Below, piece after piece: positions 26,291-36,723 of a stretch of 51,357 nt of DNA (position 1 is its first letter; each line of letters begins with the position of its first letter). The stretch covers positions 1 through 51,357 of the forward strand of contig CALUSQ010000014.1 of assembly GCA_944323475.1 (NCBI GenBank). The letters run 5' to 3'. The notes beneath the pieces were generated by a model that saw only the letters and a program-made list of their open reading frames with translations, was not told the origin of the DNA and made no database searches. The translations under genes and the position numbers were made by a program. This DNA comes from Candidatus Gastranaerophilales bacterium. Lineage in GTDB: Bacteria; Cyanobacteriota; Vampirovibrionia; Gastranaerophilales; Gastranaerophilaceae.

Positions 26291-28003
26291 ATGGGTTTAC
26301 CAAAAGTAGCATATTTTTCAATGGAAATAGCTTTAGATCAGTCATTGAGCACATATTCTGGTGGTTTAGGTTTTCTTGCAGGTTCACACATGTTATCTGC
26401 AGGTTATCTGCAAATGCCTATGGTCGGTGTAACAATGTTATGGTCATATGGCTATTATAACCAAAGAATTAATGAAGAAGGCAATGTAGACGTTGCATAT
26501 ATTAGAAAGCACTATGACTTTTTACAGGATGTAGATGCATCTGTTACTTTAGATATTTTTGGTGAAAAAGTTATAGTCAAAGCATTCAGAGTTGATCCTG
26601 ATTTATTCGGTTCATGCCCTGTATATCTTCTGACAACAGATGTTGACGGCAACTCTGAATGGGCTCGTTCAATTTCACACAAATTGTATGACGGAAATGA
26701 AAAAATCAGAATAGCACAAGAAACAGTCCTTGGTGTAGGCGGTATAAGACTCTTACAAGCTATCAAATATGATTTTGAATGCGTACATATGAATGAAGGA
26801 CATGCTCTTCCTGCTGCATTTGAATTATTACAACAAAATGGCGGAGACCTTGAAAAAACAAAACGTCAAGTTGTATTCACAACCCACACTCCTGTTGCAG
26901 CTGGTAATGAAGTTCACTGGGTTGATACCTTGATGGAAGGTGGATTTTTTGCAGGATGTTCTAGAGAAAGAGCTGTTGAATTAGGCGGCGAACATTTCTC
27001 TCTTACAGTTGCTGCATTAAGAATGAGCCGTATAGCAAATGCTGTATCACAGCTTCATGGTCTCGTTGCAAATAAAATGTGGAACTGGGTTGAAGGTAGA
27101 TGTCCAATTCGTGCTATTACTAACGCAGTCAACCTGCATTATTGGCAAGATGAAAGAATTGCTAATGCAAAAACACTTCAAGACTTGCTTGACGCTAAAG
27201 TTGAAATGAAAAAAGAAGTATTTAGCTATATTGCAAATACTACAGGTAAAAGATTTGATCCTAATGTGCTAACAATCACTTGGGCAAGAAGATTTGCAGA
27301 TTACAAACGTGCATGGCTTATTTTTATGGACATGGATAGAATCTTAAAATTGTTAAATGCAGATAAAGTTCAATTGATTTTTGCAGGTAAATTCCATCCG
27401 GATGACGCTATGGGTCGTGAAATGTTTAACAACATTCTTCACAAATCATATAACATTAAAAACGTTGCTGTATTAGCAGGTTATGAACTCGAATTGAGCG
27501 GTAAACTTAAAAGAGCAACTGATGTATGGCTTAATACACCTATCAGACCGCTTGAAGCGTCTGGTACATCAGGTATGTCTGCTAACGCAAACGGAGCTGT
27601 TCACCTTTCTATATTTGATGGTTGGACAGTAGAAGGTACATTCCCTGGTATCAACGGTTACACTGTTGAATATCCTGGATTGGATGATGACATTCCTTGG
27701 GAAGAACGTCATTGGAAAGACCATGATTGCATCATGGATATTATTGAAAATCAAATCATTCCAACTTATTATGACAACAAAATGGAATGGGCTAGAATGA
27801 TGAGACAAGCTGTTAGAACATCTGAAGCATATTTCAATTCAGATAGAATGGTTATAGAATACTTTAACAGAATCTACAAACCTATCGCTCATGAAAATCC
27901 AAAAGAAGGTGGTTTGAATACAAATGCTCAAGATATGACTGTTGATCCTTCTCAAAAAGAAGAACCAAATATGGATGCTTGGACATATTCAAATATCAAA
28001 TAA
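26291..28003 (+). CDS. Alpha-glucan phosphorylase-like protein lacking the PLP lysine
   Basis: The 570-residue protein matches the short alpha-glucan phosphorylase type (GT35). It has AYFSMEIALDQSLSTYSGGLGFLAG at the N-terminus (two halves of the active site), HMNEGHALPA, TTHTPVAAGNE, ITWARRFADYKR, LIFAGKFHPDD and the RPLEASGTSGM block. Family members then have a lysine that forms the Schiff base with PLP (TSGMK or TGNMK). Here the residue is Ser430 (TSGMSANANG, codon TCT), so PLP-dependent phosphorolysis is doubtful. The enzyme may use another mechanism, be a transferase, or be regulatory. ATG 26291 is chosen because AAAGGAG lies six bases upstream; the frame opens at 26270. Confidence 0.8.
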   Translation: MGLPKVAYFSMEIALDQSLSTYSGGLGFLAGSHMLSAGYLQMPMVGVTMLWSYGYYNQRINEEGNVDVAYIRKHYDFLQDVDASVTLDIFGEKVIVKAFRVDPDLFGSCPVYLLTTDVDGNSEWARSISHKLYDGNEKIRIAQETVLGVGGIRLLQAIKYDFECVHMNEGHALPAAFELLQQNGGDLEKTKRQVVFTTHTPVAAGNEVHWVDTLMEGGFFAGCSRERAVELGGEHFSLTVAALRMSRIANAVSQLHGLVANKMWNWVEGRCPIRAITNAVNLHYWQDERIANAKTLQDLLDAKVEMKKEVFSYIANTTGKRFDPNVLTITWARRFADYKRAWLIFMDMDRILKLLNADKVQLIFAGKFHPDDAMGREMFNNILHKSYNIKNVAVLAGYELELSGKLKRATDVWLNTPIRPLEASGTSGMSANANGAVHLSIFDGWTVEGTFPGINGYTVEYPGLDDDIPWEERHWKDHDCIMDIIENQIIPTYYDNKMEWARMMRQAVRTSEAYFNSDRMVIEYFNRIYKPIAHENPKEGGLNTNAQDMTVDPSQKEEPNMDAWTYSNIK

Positions 28004-28020
28004 TTATATTACTAATTAAG

Positions 28021-28056
28021 AAAAAGACTTTCACTTATCACGTGAAAGTCTTTTTT
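28021..28056 (+). terminator. Rho-independent terminator after the phosphorylase-like gene
   Basis: AAAAAGACTTTCAC and GTGAAAGTCTTTTT are perfect complements around a seven-base loop, followed by more T residues. It is the first of two hairpins between the convergent genes. Confidence 0.92.
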
Positions 28057-28071
28057 TAATATTAAAAGAAT

Positions 28072-28101
28072 AAAAAAGCCGGTTAAAAAACCGGCTTTTT
28101 T
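28072..28101. terminator. Terminator between convergent genes, fabF side
   Basis: AAAAAAGCCGGTT and AACCGGCTTTTTT pair perfectly around four A residues. A and T tracts on both sides make it bidirectional; it ends fabF transcription on the minus strand. Confidence 0.92.
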
Positions 28102-28116
28102 ATTTACTAACAGAAA

Positions 28117-29373
28117 TTAATTTTCATATTTTTTAAATAAAATAGAAGCATTGTGTCCGCCAAAGCCAAATGAGTTAGTCAAGGCATAATTAACATTAGC
28201 TTTTTGAGCTTTGTGAGGAACATAATTTAAGTTTGCTACAGCTTCATCTTGATTATCAAGATTGATTGTAGGAGGTATTATACCTTTATTAATTACTTCA
28301 ATACAAACAATAGATTCTGCTGCACCTGTTGCCCCCAACATATGACCATGCATAGATTTTGTTGAGCTTACCTTCAAATCAGGGTTAACAGAAAGATCAC
28401 CAAATACTCTAGCAATAGCCTGAGATTCAGCAATGTCACCAAGTCCAGTACTTGTACCGTGAGCATTTACATAATCAACTTCACTTGTTTTTATACCTGC
28501 ATCCTTAACAGCTAATTCCATAGCCTTAGCAGCACCTGCACCATCAGCAGCAGGAGCAACTATATCATATGCATCAGCTGTTTGACCATAGCCAACAATT
28601 TCAGCATATATTTTAGCACCGCGTTTTTTAGCATGTTCTAATTCTTCTAAAACCAATACAGCAGCACCTTCTGCCATAATAAATCCGTCTCTGTCTTTGT
28701 CATATGGACGAGATGCTTTTTGTGGTTCATCATTACGCTTTGATAATGTTCTAGCGCTAGTAAAAGCACCAATACCAAGCTTTGTTATAACAGCTTCAGC
28801 ACCGCCTGCAACAACAACATCAGCATCATCCCATTGAATAGAACGGAAAGCATCACCTACAGAGTGAGCAGAAGTTGCACAAGCAGTAACAACTGATTTG
28901 TTAACACCTTTTGCGCCGTGCTTAATAGAAATTCTACCAGCACCCATGTCAGCAATAATCATAGGAACTGTAAATGGTGAACATTTTGTAGGTCCTTTTG
29001 CAGTAATAATATCGTGTTGTTTTTCAAAAGTATCAAAACCTCCTGCTGCAGAGCCAACAATAACACCATATCTGTATGGATCAACATTTTCTCCAGCAAC
29101 AATACCAGAATCTTTAATAGCCTCATCAGCTGCTACCATAGCAAACTGTGTATATCTGTCCATTCTTCTGGCATCTTTTGGATCAATATATTCTTCAGGT
29201 TTAAAATTTTTAATCTCACCGGCAATATGAACAGTATGGCCTTCCAGTGAAATATTTTCAATAGTAGAAATACCACTTTTACCTTCTATAAGGCTATTCC
29301 AAAACTTGTCTATCCCCACACCAAATGGAGAAACTATTCCCAAACCTGTAACAACAACTCTTCTTTTACTCAT
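28117..29373 (-). CDS. fabF: Beta-ketoacyl-ACP synthase II FabF
   Basis: The 418-residue condensing enzyme elongates fatty acyl-ACP with malonyl-ACP. The catalytic triad is intact: C165 in VVTACATSAHS, H305 in AHGTSTGLGD, and H342 in KSMHGHMLGATG. The C-terminal NSFGFGGHNASILF is typical. AGAAGG precedes the ATG. Upstream lies acpP, separated by a GC-rich hairpin; a TATAAT between hairpin and gene gives fabF its own promoter besides read-through. Confidence 0.97.
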   Translation of the reverse strand: MSKRRVVVTGLGIVSPFGVGIDKFWNSLIEGKSGISTIENISLEGHTVHIAGEIKNFKPEEYIDPKDARRMDRYTQFAMVAADEAIKDSGIVAGENVDPYRYGVIVGSAAGGFDTFEKQHDIITAKGPTKCSPFTVPMIIADMGAGRISIKHGAKGVNKSVVTACATSAHSVGDAFRSIQWDDADVVVAGGAEAVITKLGIGAFTSARTLSKRNDEPQKASRPYDKDRDGFIMAEGAAVLVLEELEHAKKRGAKIYAEIVGYGQTADAYDIVAPAADGAGAAKAMELAVKDAGIKTSEVDYVNAHGTSTGLGDIAESQAIARVFGDLSVNPDLKVSSTKSMHGHMLGATGAAESIVCIEVINKGIIPPTINLDNQDEAVANLNYVPHKAQKANVNYALTNSFGFGGHNASILFKKYEN

Positions 29374-29406
29374 TTTCTAACCTTCTTATAACTCTTTAAA
29401 ATAGGA

Positions 29407-29412
29407 ATTATA
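29407..29412 (-). promoter_or_regulatory. -10 box of a fabF promoter
   Basis: TATAAT on the minus strand, about 30 bases upstream of the fabF ATG and just past the acpP hairpin. No clear -35 element is seen, since the expected place is within the hairpin. Confidence 0.5.
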
Positions 29413-29421
29413 TCCCTAAAA

Positions 29422-29453
29422 TTTGCGGGGAGTAAGTTGATGCTCCCCGCAAA
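29422..29453 (-). terminator. GC-rich hairpin between acpP and fabF
   Basis: TTTGCGGGGAG and CTCCCCGCAAA are perfect 11-base complements around a ten-base loop, followed on the minus strand by TTTT. It is one of the few GC-rich spots in the window. It would terminate or attenuate acpP transcripts before fabF, allowing the carrier protein to be made in excess. Confidence 0.85.
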
Positions 29454-29476
29454 ATAAGTTTTTAAAACTACGAATC

Positions 29477-29710
29477 TTATGAATGAGATTCAATATAGTT
29501 AACTGCGTCTTGAACTGTAGCAATTTTTTCAGCTTCTTCATCAGGAATTTCGCAACCGAATTCTTCTTCAAAAGCCATAACCAATTCAACTGTATCCAAA
29601 GAATCTGCACCCAAATCAGCTGTAAAGCTAGCTTCTGGAGTAACAAGATTTTCGTCAACGCTTAATTGTTCAACTACTACTTTTTTAACTCTCTCAAGAA
29701 CTGTACTCAT
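29477..29710 (-). CDS. acpP: Acyl carrier protein AcpP
   Basis: The 77-residue acidic protein carries fatty acyl chains on 4'-phosphopantetheine attached to S37 in the invariant GADSLD motif. The four-helix pattern ending [14 protein letters not shown] is normal. AGAGGAAA precedes the ATG and a good promoter lies about 50 bases upstream. fabF follows after a terminator-like hairpin. Confidence 0.97.
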   Translation of the reverse strand: MSTVLERVKKVVVEQLSVDENLVTPEASFTADLGADSLDTVELVMAFEEEFGCEIPDEEAEKIATVQDAVNYIESHS

Positions 29711-29757
29711 GTTTTTTTTTCCTCTTTTTTAATTAACTACGTATGTTTTCATATACT

Positions 29758-29785
29758 ATTATACTATTTCAATATAAATATGCAA
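29758..29785 (-). promoter_or_regulatory. Promoter of acpP
   Basis: On the minus strand TTGCAT (29785-29780) and TATAAT (29763-29758) are separated by 16 bases. Confidence 0.7.
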
Positions 29786-29855
29786 TTTTGTAAAGCATAT
29801 ATATACACATTTAAAAATTATTTACATCTTTGTCGATATTAATCACTTATACAAT

Positions 29856-29891
29856 AAAAAAACACCTCTTAAAATCTTAAGAGGTGTTTTT
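29856..29891 (-). terminator. Rho-independent terminator of gapA
   Basis: AAAACACCTCTTAA and TTAAGAGGTGTTTT are perfect 14-base complements around AATC, 16 bases after the gapA stop, with a T tract in the minus direction. Confidence 0.93.
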
Positions 29892-29906
29892 ACTAAGTTA
29901 AAAAAC

Positions 29907-30938
<1,032 letters not shown>

Positions 30939-30959
30939 TTAATGTTAATCTACTCCTTT

Positions 30960-30988
30960 GTTATAAATGAAAAATACATGATAATCAA
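30960..30988 (-). promoter_or_regulatory. Promoter of gapA
   Basis: On the minus strand TTGATT (30988-30983) and TATAAC (30965-30960) are separated by 17 bases, about 45 bases before the gapA ATG. Confidence 0.6.
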
Positions 30989-31031
30989 GCCTTTTCATGC
31001 CTTACACATAGGAATGCGAAACTTGAAAATA

Positions 31032-32360
31032 TCAAATATTTTCAGAAAATATATCAAAATCTTCACTATCTACAGTTCTCAAAAAGTCTATCCAATCTGT
31101 ATAATAATCTGCAAGAGCATTTATATAACCAACAACAATCTCTTTATATGACTGTTCCATAACAACCAAAGAAGTTAAATCAGATTTTCCTTCCATATAA
31201 TTTCTTTTTGACGTTTCTATCAATTTTTCAGAATCCTTAATTAGACGCTGTTTATAAAAAATTAAATTTGTTCTAGAATTTAAAAATTGGTCATAAGCGC
31301 TGCTCATCTCTTTAAGAGCTTTGTTTTCAGCAGATTCATAATTCATTTGAGCTTGTTGAATTTGAAGTTGTGCATTTTTTATTTCAGGTTTAAAAGTATA
31401 CAAAACAGGTATATTGTACAAATTTGCACCGGCATATGCTCCTGCGCGAAATTCTCCTGTATCAGAGTGATTTTTTGCTTGGTATCCATACCCCCCAAAA
31501 ACCTCAACATCAGGAATCCTTTGTCTTGAAACTACAGTAAGATTTTTTCTAGCAACTTCTATATCTTGTTTTGCAATACGAACATCCAATCTTTTTTCCA
31601 ATGCCCTTTTTGAAAAAGACTCAAAATCAGGCATGGTTTTATTGTAATCCGGAGTTTTTAAAGATATAAAAACAGTTTCTCCAGGCAACTCATTTTCATA
31701 TGCATCATACAGAACATTATCCCCTTGTTTTATATTCAAAACTTTATTAAAGTCATTTCTTGCCGTTTTTACAGCAGTTTGTGCCGTATTTATCTGAGTC
31801 GCAATCTGATTCAATGCAATTTGTGCTTGAATAACGTCTGTTTCCAATACTTCTTTTGCATCTAATCTTTTTTTAGACAGATATAAAAACTCTTCTAATA
31901 GTTTTTCTTGCTCTAACAAACAATTTAGTATGGTTTTTGCAGCAACCAAATCAACATAAGTTTCCCTAACGTCCATTTCAAGTTCAAATTCACGTTCTCT
32001 AACGTTTAAATCTTTTTTGATAAGATTCGCTTGAGCAAGATGCTTCCTTGGTGCTCTTTTTGCCAATTCAAAAGTTTGTGAAGCCCCTATTTGTTGTGGG
32101 TTCCCTCTCCCAGCAGCTCCATAGTTATAAAATATATTAACTTCCGGATTTTGTAATCTGTTTGATATTTTTATATCATTTTTAGCCAACTCTACAGATA
32201 TTCTGTCAGACTGCAAATCCAAATTGTTTGAAAGTGCAAGATTTATAGCATCTACAAGTGTAATTTTTTTCAAATCTTGTGCATATACAGAAAGTGTTGA
32301 AATTAAAAACACTACTATAATTTGTATACCTAATATAAATTTATAAAATTTATTGTTCAT
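31032..32360 (-). CDS. TolC-family outer-membrane efflux protein
   Basis: The 442-residue protein has a signal peptide (about 1-27, ending SVYAQ). It then has two repeats of the outer membrane efflux fold: long coiled-coil helices such as LEMDVRETYVDLVAAKTILN and a beta region containing NPEVNIFYNYGAAG. It should form a trimeric outer-membrane channel, which supports a diderm envelope. No inner-membrane pump or adaptor gene is next to it; instead it follows the AsmA-like gene by two bases on the same strand. The substrate is unknown. Confidence 0.88.
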   Translation of the reverse strand: MNNKFYKFILGIQIIVVFLISTLSVYAQDLKKITLVDAINLALSNNLDLQSDRISVELAKNDIKISNRLQNPEVNIFYNYGAAGRGNPQQIGASQTFELAKRAPRKHLAQANLIKKDLNVREREFELEMDVRETYVDLVAAKTILNCLLEQEKLLEEFLYLSKKRLDAKEVLETDVIQAQIALNQIATQINTAQTAVKTARNDFNKVLNIKQGDNVLYDAYENELPGETVFISLKTPDYNKTMPDFESFSKRALEKRLDVRIAKQDIEVARKNLTVVSRQRIPDVEVFGGYGYQAKNHSDTGEFRAGAYAGANLYNIPVLYTFKPEIKNAQLQIQQAQMNYESAENKALKEMSSAYDQFLNSRTNLIFYKQRLIKDSEKLIETSKRNYMEGKSDLTSLVVMEQSYKEIVVGYINALADYYTDWIDFLRTVDSEDFDIFSENI

Positions 32361-32362
32361 TT

Positions 32363-35300
32363 TTATGGTGTTGCACTTTCTTGAGTAGTTTCAGTTGTCG
32401 TATTTTTTTGTTTGTAAAAATTATAAATATCACTAAGAGTCTTTACTGCCTTATTTTGCTTGATTTCTTGAACTTTTTCATTTTTTTCAAGTTGATTTGT
32501 CAAACCTTCTTTAAGCTGTTGTTTTAATTCTTCTTTATTAGTTGGAACAGTTGTTTTTACGGATTCCAGAAGCGATTGTTGTTCCTGTTGTATTTCTTCA
32601 GGTGTATTCAACCATTGAAAACGTTTAATTGCAGAAGTTGGATTATTTAAGTTTCCATTTAACACAACTTTGAAAGAACGAGTGTTCTCCTTAGCCGGAG
32701 AAAGAGCAGGGATTTTTGCTAAATCTGACTTATTTGCTGCAGCATTAAAATTATTAAGTGCTGTGGCTATTGATGTACCAAATTTGGGAATATATGTCGC
32801 AAACTTTTCAACAGACAAGTTAGCCACTGGTCCCAACGCACTCATAACCTCAGGAGATAACGAACCCATAATTTGCATTGATGAAATCATAGTAAGTATA
32901 TTGGCATTTCCAGTAATTAAAAGTGACATATGAGGTCCTGACATTTTTATAGGATTAAAATTAGCCACACCATTTATAATATTTAAATTTCCGTTTAAGT
33001 AAGAAAATTTACCGGTATTGTATGGTGCTACTGTATTAATCAACGAACCGATTTGTGTAACAATAAAACCTTGAGAAACAAGATTATCTGCTTTTAAAAA
33101 TGTTTCAAAACGTCCAAGACTACCTAGTTGACCATCTTTTAATTCAAAATGAACTTTGCCGTTCAAGCTTTTTATTTGTTGTTCATATGTTGAACCTTTA
33201 AGTTTTACATTCGCATCAAAATCAACATTACCCATAACCTGGTCTTTTAATGCAGCAAAAACAGTTACAATATTATTGGCATTAACACCATTGCCTTTAA
33301 TTAAAGCATTTACAGCAGTAGTTGCCAAATGATATGTAACTTTCCCCGTAATTGAACCATTGTACACACTAGCTTTTAGATCATCCAATGTAAACAAATC
33401 ATTCAACAAATTAAAATTACCAGTAATATTTGAGGCAATAAAATCACCACCAACTTGTTTCATCTTAAACTGTTGAATAGATAAAACTCCGTTGGAGATT
33501 TTTACAGGCATTACCAAATTATTGCCAACAGAACTACTTGAATTTGATGGAGCAGATGAAGACATTGCCACATTAAATTTATCCATTGCTCTAAATATAT
33601 TATCCACATCAAAATTTGCACAAGTTACTTTCATTGATTTTACAAGCAGTATATTAGTAAATTTTGTTAAAACATCGGCATCTATATTCATCGATGTACC
33701 ATTTATATCAAGATTTTGGATTTTAGCTGTTACTGTATTATCATTAAATTCCATGTCAAAATCTTGTATTTTTGTAAGAAAATCCAAAAGATTGATTTCT
33801 TTTAAAGTAAAAAAGCCTTTATATGAAGGGTTATCTATTGTTCCAGTAATACTTACTTCACCTTTAGCTTTAAGAGATGCATTTTTAAATACAGGACTTG
33901 ATAACAAAATTTGTTCCGGAACAACAAAACTCAATTTCAATGTAGGGTGAGAAGAAGATATCTCAGAAACTATACCTGATAAACCTACTATTTTTACTGC
34001 ACCTTTTTTATTGTACGCAAAATCAGAACTCAAGTTTGATTTGTTTGCCAAATATAAAGAAGCATCATTCAAAAATAACTTGTCTTCTGCAAAGACAGCA
34101 GACAAATTCAAAAGTCCTGACTTAGAAAGCATTTTGCTAACAGTAAGAGGTGAAAAATAATTATTGGTATCTGAATGAGCCTGCATAAGTAATTCTATTT
34201 TTTTATCATCACCGGATATCTTGCCATATAGAGGTATTGAACCTTTTACAAATACAAAAGATTTAAAATCATTTGGTAATAAATTTTTCAAATCATTTGC
34301 CAAAACAGAACCGTTTAGATCGATGTCTATTTTCATCTTTTTCATATAATTTTTGATATCACCAGAAACATTAACTTTTGAAGAGTTCATTTTCACATCA
34401 AAAGGGACTATATTAATGCAATCAGGTGTAATATTGATTTTTGCCAAAGGCATTGAAATATTTGTTTTTGGATTATTTATTTTAAAAGAAGACCCTGTTA
34501 CATCAACATCACCAGAAAATGAAGTGTTTTTTGCTTTAATATTTACCAGTGTAGATTTATTTATAAAAGCAAAGGTATTTAATCTGTCTTTTAAACTTAA
34601 ATTGTTCAATACCAAATTTATATTCGGTTCAATATCAGCTAATCTTCCTTTGAGGAAAATATTAATCGAAAGAATACCACTATTTAAAGAATAAGATTTT
34701 TTTATATCAACAGGAGCAAATGCATTGAAAAGAGGTGCTATATTAATATCTCCTGATTTTATCGTAATATCAGTATTTGCTTTTGAATCAATTTTTCCAA
34801 GTGCATTAACTTGAGTACCATTTACTACTGCTTTAGCATTGTTAATATTCATATTATTATTTGCTAAATTTACATCAACACCAATATTATTTATTTGAAG
34901 AGGTATTTTTTTATGAGAAACAGAAGCATCTAAAACCTTAAAAAATCCTGATGATTCAAAATTTTTCATATCTGTATTAATTGAAAAATCAGCATTCATA
35001 TAGCCTTTAAGATTAAACAAAGCTATATCATTTTCGACATTAAAAGAATTCAAAAGAGCAATAATAAATTGTTGAATACTTAAAAAACTAATCTTGTCTG
35101 TTTTTAAGTTTAAATTTACTTTATTTTTATGTCCGTGAGAAATTTTAGCATTCAAAGAAGCTTTTTCATCTTTTGCAACATACAAAACTGAATCAATTTG
35201 AGTATCATGACCTGATGATTTCATATAGAAATAACCATCAGGAAGTTTATTTCCATTTAATATGATATTTATACCTTTAGCGTCAACAATACCGGAAACA

Positions 35301-36115
35301 TCTATATGTCCTTTATGCTCTTTTAAATCTATATCTGCTGTTATATCTGTTTTAGGATTATATTTCACAATTTCATTAATAAAATCTATTTGCGGAACAA
35401 CAGCAGTGTTGTTTTCTTCATTTTCAGAAGTAAAAGCAGGCCAAAAACTGGCAAATTTAACATCATAGTTAATATTTTTGTTTTCATTAACCAACAAGGA
35501 ACCGATTGATTGAACACGAAAATGTTTGTTAATTACAGCTTTATCAAATATAAAGTTGTCACCTTGTAAAGCAATATTGTTCAATGTTTTTTCATCAGAT
35601 AACAATAACTTATAATTAGTAATTTTAATTACAGGCAATGCAGATGAAAATTTTACAGGCAACTCTGCAGCAGCTGTATCCGGTGTTGTTTGCTGTTGTT
35701 CAAGATTTTTTGTTACATAATCAACCAAATCAATCTGACCGTCTTTTGTATAAACAAGAGAAATTTCAGGTTTTTCTAAAGTAATATCTGACACTTTTAA
35801 TACTTTGAAAATCAAAGGAAGCAAAGCTATTTTAACTTCTCCTGTTTGCAACGAAACTATATTTTTTCCTTCTGGGAAATTAACTTTTATACCTTCAGCC
35901 CTAACACCTGCTTTTAAAGTTGGAGTAGTAACAATCTTTATATTGTTAAAATCAACATTCAATTTTGCTGAATCCATAAAAATTCTTTGAATATCCGATT
36001 TATAAGCATTCAAGTTTATTACATTCGGAATAACAAACAAAAATGTGACATATAAAATTAATAAAATACTCAATACTGCAATAAATAACTTCTTATATCT
36101 AACCAAAAAATCCAT
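32363..36115 (-). CDS. AsmA-like envelope protein (large)
   Basis: The 1250-residue protein has an N-terminal transmembrane helix (about 8-30), an AsmA-type N-region (MDSAKLNVDFNNIKI), and long beta-rich repeats of the bridge-like lipid-transfer superfamily. It has an AsmA C-terminal domain near 950-1120 (GVLSIQQFKMKQVGGDF, LNGKVHFELKDGQLG). Such proteins span the periplasm and support outer-membrane lipid transport. A Gln/Lys-rich coiled tail ends it. ATG 36115 is chosen because AGGGG lies seven bases upstream; the frame opens two codons earlier at a TTG. It is co-transcribed with the TolC-like gene. Confidence 0.85.
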   Translation of the reverse strand: MDFLVRYKKLFIAVLSILLILYVTFLFVIPNVINLNAYKSDIQRIFMDSAKLNVDFNNIKIVTTPTLKAGVRAEGIKVNFPEGKNIVSLQTGEVKIALLPLIFKVLKVSDITLEKPEISLVYTKDGQIDLVDYVTKNLEQQQTTPDTAAAELPVKFSSALPVIKITNYKLLLSDEKTLNNIALQGDNFIFDKAVINKHFRVQSIGSLLVNENKNINYDVKFASFWPAFTSENEENNTAVVPQIDFINEIVKYNPKTDITADIDLKEHKGHIDVSGIVDAKGINIILNGNKLPDGYFYMKSSGHDTQIDSVLYVAKDEKASLNAKISHGHKNKVNLNLKTDKISFLSIQQFIIALLNSFNVENDIALFNLKGYMNADFSINTDMKNFESSGFFKVLDASVSHKKIPLQINNIGVDVNLANNNMNINNAKAVVNGTQVNALGKIDSKANTDITIKSGDINIAPLFNAFAPVDIKKSYSLNSGILSINIFLKGRLADIEPNINLVLNNLSLKDRLNTFAFINKSTLVNIKAKNTSFSGDVDVTGSSFKINNPKTNISMPLAKINITPDCINIVPFDVKMNSSKVNVSGDIKNYMKKMKIDIDLNGSVLANDLKNLLPNDFKSFVFVKGSIPLYGKISGDDKKIELLMQAHSDTNNYFSPLTVSKMLSKSGLLNLSAVFAEDKLFLNDASLYLANKSNLSSDFAYNKKGAVKIVGLSGIVSEISSSHPTLKLSFVVPEQILLSSPVFKNASLKAKGEVSITGTIDNPSYKGFFTLKEINLLDFLTKIQDFDMEFNDNTVTAKIQNLDINGTSMNIDADVLTKFTNILLVKSMKVTCANFDVDNIFRAMDKFNVAMSSSAPSNSSSSVGNNLVMPVKISNGVLSIQQFKMKQVGGDFIASNITGNFNLLNDLFTLDDLKASVYNGSITGKVTYHLATTAVNALIKGNGVNANNIVTVFAALKDQVMGNVDFDANVKLKGSTYEQQIKSLNGKVHFELKDGQLGSLGRFETFLKADNLVSQGFIVTQIGSLINTVAPYNTGKFSYLNGNLNIINGVANFNPIKMSGPHMSLLITGNANILTMISSMQIMGSLSPEVMSALGPVANLSVEKFATYIPKFGTSIATALNNFNAAANKSDLAKIPALSPAKENTRSFKVVLNGNLNNPTSAIKRFQWLNTPEEIQQEQQSLLESVKTTVPTNKEELKQQLKEGLTNQLEKNEKVQEIKQNKAVKTLSDIYNFYKQKNTTTETTQESATP

Positions 36116-36255
36116 AACCAACCCCTGTATTTATAACTACAAATAACAATACTTTAACATATGTCATAAATCAAGAATTCTACTACATTTGTTTTATGTT
36201 TTTTAACAGAAAAAGTGTTATAATCAAAGCTAAATTATCATATAAGGAATTAAAA

Positions 36256-36723
36256 ATGACTGACACATATCAAACTCTTATTTGTCCTGCTTGCGGTAAA
36301 GCAATGGAGAAAGTATTTTTAGAAGACCAAGGATTTATTGTCGACGTATGTCTTGATGGATGTGGCGGCATTTGGTTTGATAACAGAGAACTAAAAGAAG
36401 TCGATGAAAAAGACGACAATATTTTGGAACTAACAGAAGCATATAAAGGAAAAACTTTCTCAAAAGTTGATAAATCTGATACTAGAGAATGCCCGTTGTG
36501 CCATAAAAAAATGGTAAAAAATTGTGTAAGCGCAAAACAAGAAATTTCAATTGATGAATGTTATACCTGCGGCGGAAAGTTCTTAGATTACAATGAACTT
36601 GAGCAAATGAGAGCTCAATACGATACAGAAGCAGAACGTATTGAAGACATTAAAGAAATTGCTAAAGATTCTGTAAAAATGGAATTGATTCTTGAAAGTA
36701 TACTCAGAAAAGATAAATTTTAA
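36256..36723 (+). CDS. Double zinc-ribbon (zf-TFIIB type) protein
   Basis: The 155-residue protein has two zinc ribbons of the bacterial zf-TFIIB family. The first has C10-x2-C13 and a CLDGCGGIWFDNREL knuckle, one residue longer than the usual CxxCGG. The second is CPLC...CYTCGGKFLDYNEL. A charged helical tail follows. Function in bacteria is unknown; such proteins are thought to bind nucleic acid or protein. ATG 36256 has AAGGA nine bases upstream, and TGTTATAAT forms an extended -10 box near 36215. It ends in a four-base convergent overlap with pgi. Confidence 0.82.
   Translation: MTDTYQTLICPACGKAMEKVFLEDQGFIVDVCLDGCGGIWFDNRELKEVDEKDDNILELTEAYKGKTFSKVDKSDTRECPLCHKKMVKNCVSAKQEISIDECYTCGGKFLDYNELEQMRAQYDTEAERIEDIKEIAKDSVKMELILESILRKDKF

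Noticed and set aside
31025..31043. Eight-base hairpin GAAAATAT-CAA-ATATTTTC over the TolC-like stop codon
   Set aside because: Almost no G/C and no T tract on the minus strand after it, so I do not call a terminator.
33492..33950. 152-codon + strand frame inside the AsmA-like gene
   Set aside because: Antisense to a well-supported gene and without a recognisable start signal.
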